A stretch of 64,000 nucleotides of DNA from Roseovarius pacificus (GCF_900142665.1 NZ_FRBR01000006.1:1-64000); one strand, 5' to 3'; positions 26,053 through 35,486 are shown, numbered from the stretch's first letter. The notes: generated by a model not told the origin, from the letters alone. Made by a program: numbers and translations.

Positions 26053-26667
26053 GTGAAAGAAAGCGCGCTCATCACCTGGCCCGAACTGAGGCAGATTGCC
26101 GATTGCACGTTCAACCGTTGGCATGCCGGTATCGGCGATCCCAGCCTCATCGGCTGGCTGACCGTTGTCGCCTATGCCCTGACCTGCGCCCTCGCATTTT
26201 CCGTCCGGCGCAAACTGCCGCCGCACCCTGCCGGCCAGAGGTTTTTCTGGTCCTGCCTGGTGGTTCTGCTGGCGTTCCTGGCGATCAACAAGCAACTGGA
26301 TCTCCAGTCGCTCGCCACCGCCAGCGCACGCTGCACGGCCAAGGTTCAGGGCTGGTACGCCGACAGGCGCAACTTTCAGATCATGGCGATCCTGTCCTTT
26401 ATCGCCATCGCCTGCTTTGCGGGCCTGATCCTGCTCTGGGTCATACGCAAGGCCTTCTGGCGGAACGCGCTTGCCCTTGCCGGGCTGACAACGGTGCTGA
26501 CCTTCGTGATGGTCAGGGCGGTGGGGTTTCACCACATGGATGCCCTGATCAAACGCGAAATAAGCGGTCTCCGGCTGAACTGGATTCTCGAACTGTCCGG
26601 TATCGCGCTTATATGTGCCAACGCCGTTTATCATCTTCTCCGCTCCCGGCGCACCAGACCTAGATAA
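26053..26667 (+). CDS. Four-helix membrane protein lying between leuD and leuC (opposite strand)
   Basis: About 204 residues from GTG 26053; key strings are [21 protein letters not shown] and [19 protein letters not shown]. Four hydrophobic helices are evident (residues 30-50, 65-82, 110-135, 175-195). Homologues between leu genes have been labelled isopropylmalate isomerase by position, but nothing in the sequence resembles LeuC or LeuD. The start is uncertain because no strong ribosome site is seen; TTG 25942 is the longest choice. Its 3' end overlaps the leuC 3' end by 8 bases, convergently. Confidence 0.7.
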   Translation: MKESALITWPELRQIADCTFNRWHAGIGDPSLIGWLTVVAYALTCALAFSVRRKLPPHPAGQRFFWSCLVVLLAFLAINKQLDLQSLATASARCTAKVQGWYADRRNFQIMAILSFIAIACFAGLILLWVIRKAFWRNALALAGLTTVLTFVMVRAVGFHHMDALIKREISGLRLNWILELSGIALICANAVYHLLRSRRTRPR

Positions 26668-28063
26668 GGTCCCGCACGTCCGTCAGCTTGCCGGTCACCG
26701 CGGCGGCGGCGGCCATTTGCGGCGACATCAGATGCGTCCGCCCGCCACGGCCCTGACGGCCCTCGAAGTTGCGGTTGCTGGTGGCAGCGCAGCGTTCACC
26801 GGGCGACAGCTGATCGGGGTTCATCGCAAGGCACATCGAACACCCCGCAAGACGCCATTCGAACCCGGCCTCCTTGAAGATGTCGGCAAGGCCCTCTTCT
26901 TCGGCCTGCGCCCGCACAAGGCCCGAACCGGGCACCACCATGGCGCGCAGACCGTCCTTGATCTTCTTGCCTTTCAGGATTTCGGCGGCGGCGCGCAGAT
27001 CCTCGATCCGGCCATTGGTGCAGGAGCCGATGAACACCGTGTCGATCTCGATATCGCTCAGCTTCTGACCGGCGGTCAGGCCCATGTATTCCAGCGCACG
27101 CTTGGCCGCGTCCACCTTGCCGCCTTCGAAATCCTCGGGGCTGGGCACGGTGTCGGTGATCGGCAGCACGTCTTCGGGGCTGGTGCCCCAGGTGACGACG
27201 GGCGCGATATCCTCGCCCTTGATGGTGATCACCTTGTCCCAATGCGCGTCGTCATCGGAATAGAGCGTCTTCCACCACGTCAGCGCGGCTTCCCACTGCG
27301 CGCCTTTCGGGGCATGGGGGCGGCCCTTGATGTATTCGAACGTGGTTTCGTCCGGGGCGATCAGACCGGCGCGCGCGCCGCCTTCGATCGCCATGTTGCA
27401 CACGGTCATCCGACCTTCCATCGACAGCGAGCGGATCGCCTCGCCGCAATATTCGATCACATAACCCGTGCCACCCGCCGTACCGGTCTTGCCAATCACC
27501 GACAGGGTGATGTCCTTGGCGGTCACGCCGGGGCGCAACTGGCCGGTGATCTCGACCTTCATGTTCTTCGACTTGGTCTGGATCAGGGTCTGGGTGGCCA
27601 GCACATGCTCGACCTCCGAGGTGCCGATGCCATGCGCCAGCGCGCCGAACGCGCCATGCGTGGCGGTGTGGCTGTCACCGCAGACCACGGTCATGCCCGG
27701 CAAGGTCCAGCCCTGCTCGGGGCCGACGATATGCACGATGCCCTGCCGGACATCGTTAACCGGGTAATAGTGGATGCCGAAATCCTTGGCGTTCTTGTCC
27801 AGTGCCTCGACCTGGATGCGGCTTTCCTCGTTCTGGATACCGTTCACGCGGTCGGGCGTGGTGGGCACGTTGTGATCCGGCACGGCAATCGTGTTTTCCG
27901 GCTTGCGCACCTGACGCCCGGCCATGCGCAGCCCTTCAAAGGCCTGCGGGCTGGTCACCTCGTGCACGAGGTGGCGGTCGATATAAAGAAGGGATGTGCC
28001 ATCCTCGGCCTCATGCACGACATGCGCATCCCAGATTTTGTCATAGAGTGTCTTGGCAGACAT
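26660..28063 (-). CDS. leuC: 3-isopropylmalate dehydratase large subunit
   Basis: 467 residues. Aconitase-type 4Fe-4S enzyme: cluster Cys ligands in [10 protein letters not shown] and [11 protein letters not shown], plus [23 protein letters not shown]. Converts 2-isopropylmalate to 3-isopropylmalate together with LeuD. Start ATG 28063 ([15 protein letters not shown]) has GGGAG 8 bases upstream; the 14-codon extension to 28105 is not conserved-looking. First gene of the leu block on the - strand. Confidence 0.95.
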   Translation of the reverse strand: MSAKTLYDKIWDAHVVHEAEDGTSLLYIDRHLVHEVTSPQAFEGLRMAGRQVRKPENTIAVPDHNVPTTPDRVNGIQNEESRIQVEALDKNAKDFGIHYYPVNDVRQGIVHIVGPEQGWTLPGMTVVCGDSHTATHGAFGALAHGIGTSEVEHVLATQTLIQTKSKNMKVEITGQLRPGVTAKDITLSVIGKTGTAGGTGYVIEYCGEAIRSLSMEGRMTVCNMAIEGGARAGLIAPDETTFEYIKGRPHAPKGAQWEAALTWWKTLYSDDDAHWDKVITIKGEDIAPVVTWGTSPEDVLPITDTVPSPEDFEGGKVDAAKRALEYMGLTAGQKLSDIEIDTVFIGSCTNGRIEDLRAAAEILKGKKIKDGLRAMVVPGSGLVRAQAEEEGLADIFKEAGFEWRLAGCSMCLAMNPDQLSPGERCAATSNRNFEGRQGRGGRTHLMSPQMAAAAAVTGKLTDVRDLI

Positions 28064-28286
28064 GCGGGGAACTCCCGTTTGGCGGAATGTAGTCAAATAG
28101 CTCAACAGGTCTGGTCGCGCCTCATAGGCGCGCCAGCACCGTCATGGTCGCACCGTAAAACCGCCAGGGCAGGCGTGCGCGATCATCCATGTCGAAAATC
28201 CGTGTCATACCATGTCAGATACAGCCGATCCCCGAGTCTATCAAGGGGATAGGTCACACAAGGCATGCGGCACGAAAACGGCCCAC

Positions 28287-28988
28287 TCAGTCGGGCACCA
28301 GCATATACCCCTCGCCGCGCACCGTTTGCAGGTAGCGGGGCTGCTTGGGATCGGCTTCGATCTTGCGGCGCAGCCGGGTGATCTGCACATCGACCGCGCG
28401 TTCCTGCGCCTGTCCCCTGTCGCGGCCCAGATCCTCGACCAGCTTGGTGCGGCTCACCGGCTCGCGCAGGTTTTCCGAGAATATCCGCATCAGCTGCACC
28501 TCGGTCGCGGTCAGGCGCACCATGGCGTCGCCCTCAAACAATTCCGAGCGTTCGATATCGAACCGCACCTGCCCCATATGCAGCACCTTGGGCGCCGCCA
28601 GCGCCGCGGCGGGTTCGGGCATCCGCCGCAGGATCGCGTTGATCCGCAGCAGCAGTTCCTTGGGTTCGAACGGTTTGGGCAGGTAATCGTCGGCCCCCGC
28701 CTCAAGCCCCGCAATGCGCTCTTCGGTTTCGCCTCTGGCGGTCAGCAAGAGGATCGGCGTTTGCATCGTTTCGCGCAAGGATCGGGTCAGCGAAACGCCG
28801 TCTTCACCCGGCATCATCACATCCATCACGATCAGGTCGAATTCCAGCCCCGACAGGACACGCCGGGCATGTGCCGCATCCCGCGCGACCGACACCAGAA
28901 ATCCGTTCCGAACCAGGAACTTGCGCAACAGGCCGCGAATGCGCTCGTCATCGTCCACGATCAGCAGATGGGGAATGGGATCGCTCAT
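28287..28988 (-). CDS. petR: OmpR-type response regulator, PetR-like
   Basis: 233 residues. Receiver domain with acidic pocket (LLIVDDDERIR), phosphoacceptor Asp in DLIVMDVMMPGEDG, Thr in LLLTARG and Lys in PKPFEPKELL; DNA-binding winged helix from residue 135 (LTATEVQLMRIF, RAVDVQITRLRRKIE, TVRGEGYMLVPD). Its ATG overlaps the stop of the MarR gene by 4 bases. In Rhodobacter capsulatus a MarR-type PetP and response regulator PetR form such a pair. No sensor kinase gene adjoins here. Confidence 0.85.
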   Translation of the reverse strand: MSDPIPHLLIVDDDERIRGLLRKFLVRNGFLVSVARDAAHARRVLSGLEFDLIVMDVMMPGEDGVSLTRSLRETMQTPILLLTARGETEERIAGLEAGADDYLPKPFEPKELLLRINAILRRMPEPAAALAAPKVLHMGQVRFDIERSELFEGDAMVRLTATEVQLMRIFSENLREPVSRTKLVEDLGRDRGQAQERAVDVQITRLRRKIEADPKQPRYLQTVRGEGYMLVPD

Positions 28989-29500
28989 ACGTCCTTGTCC
29001 CTGATGGCGTGATAGCGGCGGCGCATATCGGGGTCCATCATCGCCTCCAGCACCTTGCGGAACCCGGCAACCGCTTCGGGACCCGCGGTGCGATATGCGC
29101 CCCGCATCCGGGCGCGTTGCGCATCGCTCAGCTTCTGTTCCAGCGCGTCACCGGCATCTGTCAGGTACAGGTGGCGTTCGCGCTTGTCGGCGGTGCCGAC
29201 GCGGCTTTCCACCAGACCGTCCTCGATCAGGGTGCGCAGCACGCGGTTCAGCGATTGCTTGGTCACGCCCAGAATGGCCAGAAGGTTGTTCACCGTGGTG
29301 CCGGGAATACGCGAAATGAAGTGAAGCGCCCGGTGATGCGCACGGCCATAAGCCATCGTCGCGAGGATGCGGTCGGGATCGGCGGTAAACCCCCGATAGG
29401 CAAAGAACATCGCCTCGATTCCCTGCCTCAGCTGTTCATCCGTCAGGAACAGCAGGGTTTCCCCACCTTGTGGTTCAGGCATCGGCTCCTCCGGTCGCAT
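28985..29500 (-). CDS. petP: MarR-family regulator, PetP-like
   Basis: 171 residues. Winged-helix MarR fold (TTVNNLLAILGVTKQSLNRVLRTLIEDGLVESRVGTADKRERHL). Short N-terminal leader rich in Glu/Pro. Cotranscribed and coupled with the response regulator by an ATGA overlap. The name rests on gene order and family pairing; the target genes are not in the window. Confidence 0.8.
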   Translation of the reverse strand: MRPEEPMPEPQGGETLLFLTDEQLRQGIEAMFFAYRGFTADPDRILATMAYGRAHHRALHFISRIPGTTVNNLLAILGVTKQSLNRVLRTLIEDGLVESRVGTADKRERHLYLTDAGDALEQKLSDAQRARMRGAYRTAGPEAVAGFRKVLEAMMDPDMRRRYHAIRDKDV

Positions 29501-29652
29501 CCTGTGAGCGTTTGAAACACATTACGTCAGCTTTATTGACATTCCAAGGATGAACTGGTAGCGAATCGCAGCTTTGACGCAATTATATGTCCGATATGGA
29601 CGTTTCTCGCGCAATATATGGAAATCTCTGGCCACAATAAAGGAGATAGGCG

Positions 29653-30519
29653 ATGGCTGGTTATGATGATCGTGATGGTAAGATCTGGATGGATGGCACC
29701 CTGGTCGACTGGCGCGAGGCCAACGTACATATCCTGACGCACGCGCTGCACTATGCCAGTTCGGTGTTCGAGGGCGAGCGCTGCTATGACGGCAGGATTT
29801 TCCTGTCGCGCGAACATTCCGAACGCCTGCTGAAATCGGGCGAGTTGATGGATATGCAGATCCCCTACAGCGTCGATCAGATCGAGGCCGCCAAACGGGC
29901 CGTGCTGAACGCCAACGGGCTGGACAATGCCTATGTGCGCGTCGTCGCCTTCCGTGGCGCGGGCGAAGACATGGGCGTCGCCAGTGCGCGCAACCCGGTG
30001 CGCATGGCCGTGGCCGCATGGGAATGGGGCAACTATTACGGCGACGCCAAGATGAAAGGCGCCAAGCTGGACATCGCCAAATGGAAACGCCCCAGCCCCG
30101 AAACCATCCCGACCGCCGCCAAGGCCGCCGGTCTTTACATGATCTGCACCATGTCCAAACACGCCGCCGAGGCCAAGGGCTGCTCGGACGCGCTGTTCAT
30201 GGATTACCGCGGCTATGTGGCCGAGGCGACCGGCGCCAACGTGTTCTTCGTCAAGGACGGCGAGGTGCACACACCCGACCCGGACGCGATCCTCAACGGC
30301 CTGACCCGCCAGACCGTGATCAAGCTGCTGGAAGAGCGCGGCATCAAGGTGAACGTCCGCCACATCATGCCCGAGGAACTGGAAGGGTTCGAGCAATGCT
30401 GGCTGACCGGTTCGGCCGCCGAAGTCACGCCCGTGGGCCAGATCGGTGACTACACGTTCGAAGTCGGCCAACTCACCCGCGACATCGCCGAAGGGTACGA
30501 AAAGCTGGTTCGCAGCTGA
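29653..30519 (+). CDS. ilvE: Branched-chain amino acid aminotransferase
   Basis: 288 residues, fold-type IV PLP enzyme. Visible: VHILTHALHYASSVFEGERCY, IFLSREHSERLLKSGELM, the PLP region around PSPETIPTAAKAAG, and GYVAEATGANVFFVKDGEVHTP. It transfers amino groups to the keto acids of Leu, Ile and Val, finishing the pathway whose leu genes lie to the left. AAGGAGATAGGCG precedes the ATG. Upstream (29565-29610) lies an AT-rich stretch with TTGACG and a GTCC-N5-GGAC dyad, a possible promoter/operator. Confidence 0.93.
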   Translation: MAGYDDRDGKIWMDGTLVDWREANVHILTHALHYASSVFEGERCYDGRIFLSREHSERLLKSGELMDMQIPYSVDQIEAAKRAVLNANGLDNAYVRVVAFRGAGEDMGVASARNPVRMAVAAWEWGNYYGDAKMKGAKLDIAKWKRPSPETIPTAAKAAGLYMICTMSKHAAEAKGCSDALFMDYRGYVAEATGANVFFVKDGEVHTPDPDAILNGLTRQTVIKLLEERGIKVNVRHIMPEELEGFEQCWLTGSAAEVTPVGQIGDYTFEVGQLTRDIAEGYEKLVRS

Positions 30520-30528
30520 TACATCCCA

Positions 30529-30562
30529 CCGGCCCGGCGCCCCTAGGTGCCGGGCCGGGTTT
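30529..30562 (+). terminator. Terminator of ilvE, overlapping the convergent MFS gene end
   Basis: CCGGCCCGGC (30529-30538) pairs with GCCGGGCCGG (30549-30558) and is followed by GTTT. The stem includes the stop region of the - strand MFS gene. Confidence 0.65.
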
Positions 30563-31907
30563 CGCGTTCGGCAAGGCCGAGCATGGCCAGCGCGCCCAGC
30601 AGGCTGAACCCCGACGTGGCCAGCACCGCTTCCCGCCATCCCGCAAAGAAACTTTGCCCGCCAATACCGGAAATCAGAATCGAGACCAGCGCGATACCAA
30701 TGGCCGATCCCAGATACCGGGCCGTGTTGTTCACCGCCGACCCCATTGCCGAGCGCTCTGCTGGCACGGTCTGTATCGCCGCCTGACCGAGCGACGCGTT
30801 CAGGATACCGTTCGAGACACCGGCGACCAGCAGGGCGGGCAGAAAGATCGTCCAATGCGACCCCGGCTGCGCCACAAGCAGCAAAAGCTGCCCGGCCATG
30901 CAGCCCAGAATACTGACGATGATCGCCATGCGGACGGAAAGCGTTCCGGGCAGGAAACGCGCGCCAAGTGCCGATACCATCGTCATACCGGACCAGGCAA
31001 CCAGCACGACCGCCGCCAGAAGCGGTGTATGGCCCTGCCCCCGAACCATCACTGTGGGCACCATCGACATCAGCGCAAGCACGCCCGCCCCCGAGGCAAA
31101 GGCCGCAATCGTCGCACCGGAGAAATCGCTGCGCCGGAACAGATCGACCCGAAGGATCGGGTTGGCCACCCGGCGTTCGACATGAAAGAACAGGATCAGG
31201 AGGACAGCGCCACCAGAGGCCAGCGCGACCACCGTTGCGCTCAGGCCGAACCGCACCTCGATCAGCGCCGAAAGCAGACAGGACAGCCCCACCATCAAAA
31301 GAAGACTGCCGCCGATGTCCATCCGCTCCCCGATCCTTCGGCTTTCGGGAAGCGACAGCGCCACAAGCGCCAGCACCGCAGAGCCCACCGCACACAGCCA
31401 GTGGATGGCCTGCCAGCCGCCGAAACCGAGCAGGAGCGAGGCAAGGATCGGCCCCGCCGCCACCCCCGCACCGATCGCCGCGGCCCAGATGCCCGCCGCC
31501 TTCCGAAAACCGTCACCGCCGTAAACCTGGCCCAGAAGCCCCAGGCCGCAGGCCATGATTCCCGCCGTGCCAAGCCCCTGGGCAATCCGGGCGGCAATCA
31601 GCAACGGCCCGGTCGGAGCGAGCGCGGCAATGACCGAAAACAGGGCGGTGACCCACAAACCGCCGACGAAAGTCCGTTTGCGCCCCAACGTATCGCCAAG
31701 CGCCCCCGCGGTCAGCAGACCGGCGGCGGCACCCAGCGGCGTGCCACTCATCACCCAGGCCTGAACACCCGGCGACATGCCGAAATCCGCCGTCATCGCC
31801 TCCAGCGTGGTCAGCGGGGCCGTGAAAACCACCAGCGACAGAAGCGTCGACAGCGCCACGACCGTCAGCGGCCCGTTGGAGGTTTCATCCTGCGTGGAAA
31901 TCTGCAT
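30543..31907 (-). CDS. MFS drug/H+ antiporter, DHA2 (EmrB/QacA) type
   Basis: 454 residues, about fourteen helices. Motif A GALGDTLGRKRTFVGGL follows helix 2, and motif C-like ILASLLLGFGGWQAIHWL lies in helix 5. Start ATG 31907 follows GGACAGGACAG; an extension to 32003 would read through the operator. The TCATGA-N7-TCATGA site at 31997-32021 is 90 bp before this ATG, so the pump is likely part of the LysR regulon at 32-38 kb. Confidence 0.85.
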   Translation of the reverse strand: MQISTQDETSNGPLTVVALSTLLSLVVFTAPLTTLEAMTADFGMSPGVQAWVMSGTPLGAAAGLLTAGALGDTLGRKRTFVGGLWVTALFSVIAALAPTGPLLIAARIAQGLGTAGIMACGLGLLGQVYGGDGFRKAAGIWAAAIGAGVAAGPILASLLLGFGGWQAIHWLCAVGSAVLALVALSLPESRRIGERMDIGGSLLLMVGLSCLLSALIEVRFGLSATVVALASGGAVLLILFFHVERRVANPILRVDLFRRSDFSGATIAAFASGAGVLALMSMVPTVMVRGQGHTPLLAAVVLVAWSGMTMVSALGARFLPGTLSVRMAIIVSILGCMAGQLLLLVAQPGSHWTIFLPALLVAGVSNGILNASLGQAAIQTVPAERSAMGSAVNNTARYLGSAIGIALVSILISGIGGQSFFAGWREAVLATSGFSLLGALAMLGLAERETRPGT

Positions 31908-31996
31908 CTGTCCTGTCCATGATTGCCGGTACACCCTGCGGTAAAGAAAGAGATAAACGCTTCGCACCGGCACCGGAATGCACCGCGTCTTACAAG

Positions 31997-32021
31997 CACT
32001 CATGACGCCCCCTCATGAGTG
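31997..32021. promoter_or_regulatory. Operator site 1: CACTCATGA-N7-TCATGAGTG
   Basis: A perfect 9-bp inverted repeat with a 7-base spacer; the cores TCATGA are at 32000-32005 and 32013-32018. It is the best-conserved of five copies. It lies 90 bp before the MFS ATG (-) and 121 bp before the cytochrome P460-like ATG (+). Confidence 0.75.
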
Positions 32022-32141
32022 GGCCGATTACCGGTCCGGACGGCATTGATGATCCTGTCTCATGTCCGGTTTCGGGATTGCGGGGCTAATCCGGGGCCTG
32101 TCCGGCTGTTACTTTTGCACGGATACAAAAGGAGACACGCC

Positions 32142-32582
32142 ATGCGGATCGCAACATGCATACCGGTGATCGGGGGATTGATCCTTGCGACGCCGCTGAT
32201 TGCCCAGGTGCTGAACGACGATGTCGCCTTGCGGCCCGACTATCGCGAAGGCGCGCATTACACCACCGTCACAAGGGGCGGCATCACCGAGGAGCTTTAT
32301 ACCTCCGCCGACGCCATCGAAGCGGCCCGCGCGGGCGATCCTTTTCCCGAAGGGACTGTCATCACCATGGACGATTTCCGGGGCGGAGAACTGACCCGCA
32401 TCCTCGTCATGGAAAAGCGCGCCGCATGGTCTGACCGCTCCGACTCCGGAAGCTGGCTGTTCCGCGAGTTCGCCCCCGACGGCACGCCGAACATGCAAGA
32501 GGACGGCACGCGGTGCCAGTCCTGCCATGCATCGCAAGGGGCGAATGATTACGTCTTCACCCGCGACAACATGATGGAGTGA
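32142..32582 (+). CDS. Exported cytochrome P460-like haem protein
   Basis: 146 residues with a Sec signal peptide (residues about 1-21, ending LIAQ). One haem-binding CQSCH box lies at about residue 126, near the C terminus, as in P460-type and related monohaem proteins; DNDVALRPDYREGAHYTTVTRG fits the P460 domain start. Periplasmic. AAGGAG precedes ATG 32142. It faces a convergent cupin gene. Function in hydroxylamine or peroxide chemistry is a family-based guess. Confidence 0.72.
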   Translation: MRIATCIPVIGGLILATPLIAQVLNDDVALRPDYREGAHYTTVTRGGITEELYTSADAIEAARAGDPFPEGTVITMDDFRGGELTRILVMEKRAAWSDRSDSGSWLFREFAPDGTPNMQEDGTRCQSCHASQGANDYVFTRDNMME

Positions 32583-32584
32583 AG

Positions 32585-32604
32585 GCCGGGCATTGCCGCC
32601 CGGC
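32585..32604. terminator. Hairpin between convergent cytochrome and cupin genes
   Basis: GCCGGGC (32585-32591) and GCCCGGC (32598-32604) form a perfect 7-bp stem with a 6-base loop, directly after the cytochrome stop. No T-run. Confidence 0.5.
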
Positions 32605-32613
32605 CCGCCCGCT

Positions 32614-33009
32614 TCAGCCCTGATAATCCTCGTCCGAAACCTTCTCCATCCAGGTGACGGGACTGCCGTCAATGCTTTCCTGAATGGCGATATGGCTCAT
32701 CGCCGTTTCGGGCAAGGCGCCGTGCCAGTGCTTTTCATCGGCGGGGAACCAGACGACATCGCCCTGGCTGATTTCCTCGATCGGCCCGCCTTCCCGCTGG
32801 ACCCGGCCACGCCCGAAAGTCACGATCAGGGTCTGGCCCGCCGGATGAGTGTGCCACGCGGTGCGCGCGCCGGGCTCGAACGTGACATGCGCGCCGCCTG
32901 CGCGCCCCGGCTCCTCGGCGGTGAACAGCGGATCGACGCGCACGGTGCCGGTGAAATACTCCTCCGGGCCGGGGGCCGAAGGGGTGGTGCCTGAACGAAT
33001 GATTTTCAT
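32614..33009 (-). CDS. Cupin protein resembling bacterial cupin-type hydroxynitrile lyase (copy 1)
   Basis: 131 residues, one small double-stranded beta barrel. Cupin motif 1 is [18 protein letters not shown] with its metal His-His and Gln, motif 2 [10 protein letters not shown]. The whole length closely follows the Mn-dependent cupin of Granulicella known as a (R)-hydroxynitrile lyase ([25 protein letters not shown]), from memory. Cytoplasmic. Last gene of the CMD-reductase-cupin unit on the - strand. Physiological substrate unknown; many such cupins carry the mandelonitrile lyase name without proof. Confidence 0.82.
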   Translation of the reverse strand: MKIIRSGTTPSAPGPEEYFTGTVRVDPLFTAEEPGRAGGAHVTFEPGARTAWHTHPAGQTLIVTFGRGRVQREGGPIEEISQGDVVWFPADEKHWHGALPETAMSHIAIQESIDGSPVTWMEKVSDEDYQG

Positions 33010-33038
33010 GGATCAACTCCTCGATTTGGACACGGGGC

Positions 33039-33683
33039 TCAATCCCGCAGCTTTTCAAAACGATAGGTAAGCGCCGGGCCACCGGGCTGACCATAGGCCA
33101 GTTCCGCCGTGACCATGGCAAAAGGTTCGACGAAACGCGCGGTGTGCAACCCACCCGCCTCCAGCGGTTCGAAACCGATGTCGCGGATAAGCCCGTTCGC
33201 GATATCCTTGGCCCCCGCATCGTCCCCATAGATCAGCAGATGCGGGCGCGGTGCCTGCTCTTTGCGGGCGAAAACGCCCGCAAAGCTTTCCGACGGGCTG
33301 GTGTTGAAGCACGACACCCAGCGGGCATCGGGGCGCATCCCGGCCAGTTCTTCGGCCCCCGAGGTGGTGGTGCCCACCACCAGATCGGTGTTGCTCTCGT
33401 CCAGCGGCACGCAGCAATTCAGCACAACCTGCCCGGCAAGATCGCCCGCCTGCTCCAGCACATCGCCGATCCGCGACCAATGGACCGCCAGCAATACCGC
33501 GTCCGCATCCCGCACGGCATCGGCGACCGATCCGCTGGCAGCCCCGGCCCCGGCGTCACGGGCCAGCCGCTCCAGCTTCGCCATGCTGCGCGCATAGGCA
33601 AAGGTCACCTCATGCCCGCAACGCGCCCAGAGCGTGCCCAGCTTGGCCCCCATCAGGCCCGATCCCAGTATGCCGATCTTCAT
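33039..33683 (-). CDS. NADPH-dependent F420 reductase-type dinucleotide-binding protein (copy 2)
   Basis: 214 residues, KIGILGSGLMGAKLGTLWARCGHEVTFAYARS at the start in blocks shared with copy 1 at 11780-12433 (also DADAVLLAVHWSRIGDVLEQAGDL and RYMEPF/RFVEPF). NADP-binding Rossmann fold. Its position between the CMD-like gene and the cupin gene, with gaps of 40 and 29 bases, indicates one operon. Confidence 0.8.
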   Translation of the reverse strand: MKIGILGSGLMGAKLGTLWARCGHEVTFAYARSMAKLERLARDAGAGAASGSVADAVRDADAVLLAVHWSRIGDVLEQAGDLAGQVVLNCCVPLDESNTDLVVGTTTSGAEELAGMRPDARWVSCFNTSPSESFAGVFARKEQAPRPHLLIYGDDAGAKDIANGLIRDIGFEPLEAGGLHTARFVEPFAMVTAELAYGQPGGPALTYRFEKLRD

Positions 33684-33723
33684 CGTGGTTCTCCTTCACG
33701 TCATGCGGCGCGCGCCGGGCAGA

Positions 33724-34485
33724 TCATTCAGCGCGGGCTTCAAAGACCTGTTTCGCCACCGGCAGGGCCGAAAACACCTTGGGCCACCCGGTATAGAACG
33801 CCAGATGCGACAGCACCGCGCCCGCCTCTTCCTGTGTCAGGCCGTTGTCCATCGCCCGGTTGAGGTGAAAGGTCATCTGCTCGGGCTGGCCTGCCGCAAT
33901 CAATGCCGCGACGGTCACAAGGCTGCGGTCGCGCGGCTCGAGTCCCGGACGCAGCCACAGATCGCGAAACAGCAATTCGCGGGTGTTGTCCACGACGCCC
34001 ATGCTGACATCACCGAAATTGCCGCGCACGTTTTCCTCCCGCGCATCCTCGGCGGCTTCGTCCAGCGGCAGCAATTCGGGATCGGTGGCAGGCAGGTCTT
34101 CGGCAGTCACACCGCGCGCCTCAAAGACGGGGGCGGCGGCACGGACGGCCGCGGTGGCATTGCCCCATCCGGTGTAGAAGGCAAGATGAGTGATGGTTTC
34201 CGAAATCTCCGCCGGGGTCACACCCGCATCCAGCGCCAATGCCACATGATCGGGCAGGTTGCCGGTTTCGTGGCGTGTCGTCAGGGCGACAAAGGTGACA
34301 AGCGCCCGGTCGCGGGCCGAAAGTTCCTGCCCCTGCCAGACGGACCCGAACAGATCGTCATTGGAATAGGACTCCAGCGCCGGGGCCACACGGCCAACGG
34401 CCTCGGGCAGTGTGCCGGACAGGTCTTGCGCGGTTGCGGTGGTGGCGGTCATTGCAATGGCCGAGGCGGCGAGAAGGGTTTTCAT
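33724..34485 (-). CDS. Exported protein with two carboxymuconolactone decarboxylase (CMD/AhpD-like) domains
   Basis: 253 residues. Sec signal peptide (residues 1-19, ending TAQ). Two tandem CMD folds: LSARDRALVTFVALTTRHETGNLPDH with THLAFYTGWGNA, and LEPRDRSLVTVAALIAAGQ with SHLAFYTGWPKV. The AhpD-type CxxC is absent, so it is not an alkylhydroperoxidase of that kind. Periplasmic location is unusual for the fold. First gene of its operon; operator site 2 is 79 bp upstream of the ATG. Confidence 0.83.
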   Translation of the reverse strand: MKTLLAASAIAMTATTATAQDLSGTLPEAVGRVAPALESYSNDDLFGSVWQGQELSARDRALVTFVALTTRHETGNLPDHVALALDAGVTPAEISETITHLAFYTGWGNATAAVRAAAPVFEARGVTAEDLPATDPELLPLDEAAEDAREENVRGNFGDVSMGVVDNTRELLFRDLWLRPGLEPRDRSLVTVAALIAAGQPEQMTFHLNRAMDNGLTQEEAGAVLSHLAFYTGWPKVFSALPVAKQVFEARAE

Positions 34486-34563
34486 CTGGAACTCCTTTGT
34501 GTTGCGGCTACTTCATCTATGTGGCGCCTCCCGGCCCGGCCTTAATGGCCGATCGCGTCACGC

Positions 34564-34588
34564 CACTCATGATTACGCCTCATGAATG
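34564..34588. promoter_or_regulatory. Operator site 2: CACTCATGA-N7-TCATGAATG
   Basis: Same geometry as site 1, with one mismatch in the outer arm. Located just past the LysR stop codon and 79 bp upstream of the CMD-like ATG on the - strand. Confidence 0.72.
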
Positions 34589-34589
34589 C

Positions 34590-35486
34590 TCAGCCCCGCT
34601 CGCGCAAAGCGTCCAGCACCACCTGAAACGCCGAGGACGGGCGCAACCGGCTGGGATAGTAAAGATGGAAGCCGGGGAAATAGGGCGAGTAATCTTCCAG
34701 GCAGGTCCGCAAGGCGCCCGAGGCCAGATGATCCGCCGCCAGCCGCTCGGGGATCAGCGCCAGCCCGTGCCCGTCCAACGCCCCGCGCAGGACAAGGTTT
34801 ATCGTGTTGAAGCGGGCCTGCCCCTGCACCTTGACGCGGATTTCATTGCCTGTGTCATCCTCGAATTCCCAGGCATAAAGCGCCCCGTGATTGGACAGCC
34901 GCAGATTGATGCAGTGATGATCGCCAAGGTCTTGCGGCGATTGCGGGATGCCCTGCGCGTCGAAATATTCGGGCGCGGCGACACAGATCATGCGCTCTTC
35001 CGGGCCGATCCGCATCGAGATCATCCCGTCGCTCACCTGATCGCCATACCGCACCCCGGCATCGCATTGCGAACTGGCCAGATCGGTATAACCGTAGTCG
35101 ATCATGAGCTCGATATTGATCGCCGGAAACGCCTTGAGCACCGGAGACAGCTTGGGCCAGAGCAATGATTCGATGGCATATTCGGTCGCAACGATCCGCA
35201 CCGTCCCGGTCGGATGGTCCCGCGATTCGTTTAGCGCCTCGAGCCGCGCCTCGATCTTCTCGAAACACGGTGCGAGCGTGGCAAGCAGGTCTTCGCCCTC
35301 GAGTGTCGGGGCAACAGACCGGGTCGTGCGGGTCAGAAGCCGCAGGCCAAGCCGCTTTTCCAGCCCCTTGATCGTATGGCTCAGCGCCGATTGCGACACG
35401 TTCAGGCGCGCGGCGGCACGGGTAAAGCTGCGCTCTTCCGCCACCGTGGCCAGCGCGATCAGGTCGTTGATGTTTTCGCGAAGCAT
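34590..35486 (-). CDS. LysR-family transcriptional regulator (copy 2), probable master of the locus
   Basis: 298 residues from ATG 35486 (MLRENINDLIALATVAEERS), the normal LysR start; ATG 35519 with AGGGAAA upstream is an alternative. Helix-turn-helix TRAAARLNVSQSALSHTIKGLEKRLGLRLL, effector domain with IELMIDYGYTDLASSQCDAGVRYG and the YYPSRLRPSSAFQ tail. It lies in the middle of the region with five TCATGA-N7-TCATGA sites. A single TCATGA at 35532-35537 just upstream may serve autoregulation. Two Cys (in SSQCDAG and HHCINLR) could serve redox sensing, though the second is common in the family. Confidence 0.88.
   Translation of the reverse strand: MLRENINDLIALATVAEERSFTRAAARLNVSQSALSHTIKGLEKRLGLRLLTRTTRSVAPTLEGEDLLATLAPCFEKIEARLEALNESRDHPTGTVRIVATEYAIESLLWPKLSPVLKAFPAINIELMIDYGYTDLASSQCDAGVRYGDQVSDGMISMRIGPEERMICVAAPEYFDAQGIPQSPQDLGDHHCINLRLSNHGALYAWEFEDDTGNEIRVKVQGQARFNTINLVLRGALDGHGLALIPERLAADHLASGALRTCLEDYSPYFPGFHLYYPSRLRPSSAFQVVLDALRERG

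Noticed and set aside
26615-28252. Long + strand open frame opposite leuC
   Set aside because: Antisense shadow of a strongly conserved enzyme; composition is His/Arg/Gly-rich.
29533-31395. Long - strand open frame (620 codons) spanning ilvE and the end of the MFS gene
   Set aside because: Antisense shadow of ilvE joined to an out-of-frame part of the MFS gene; no domain fits.
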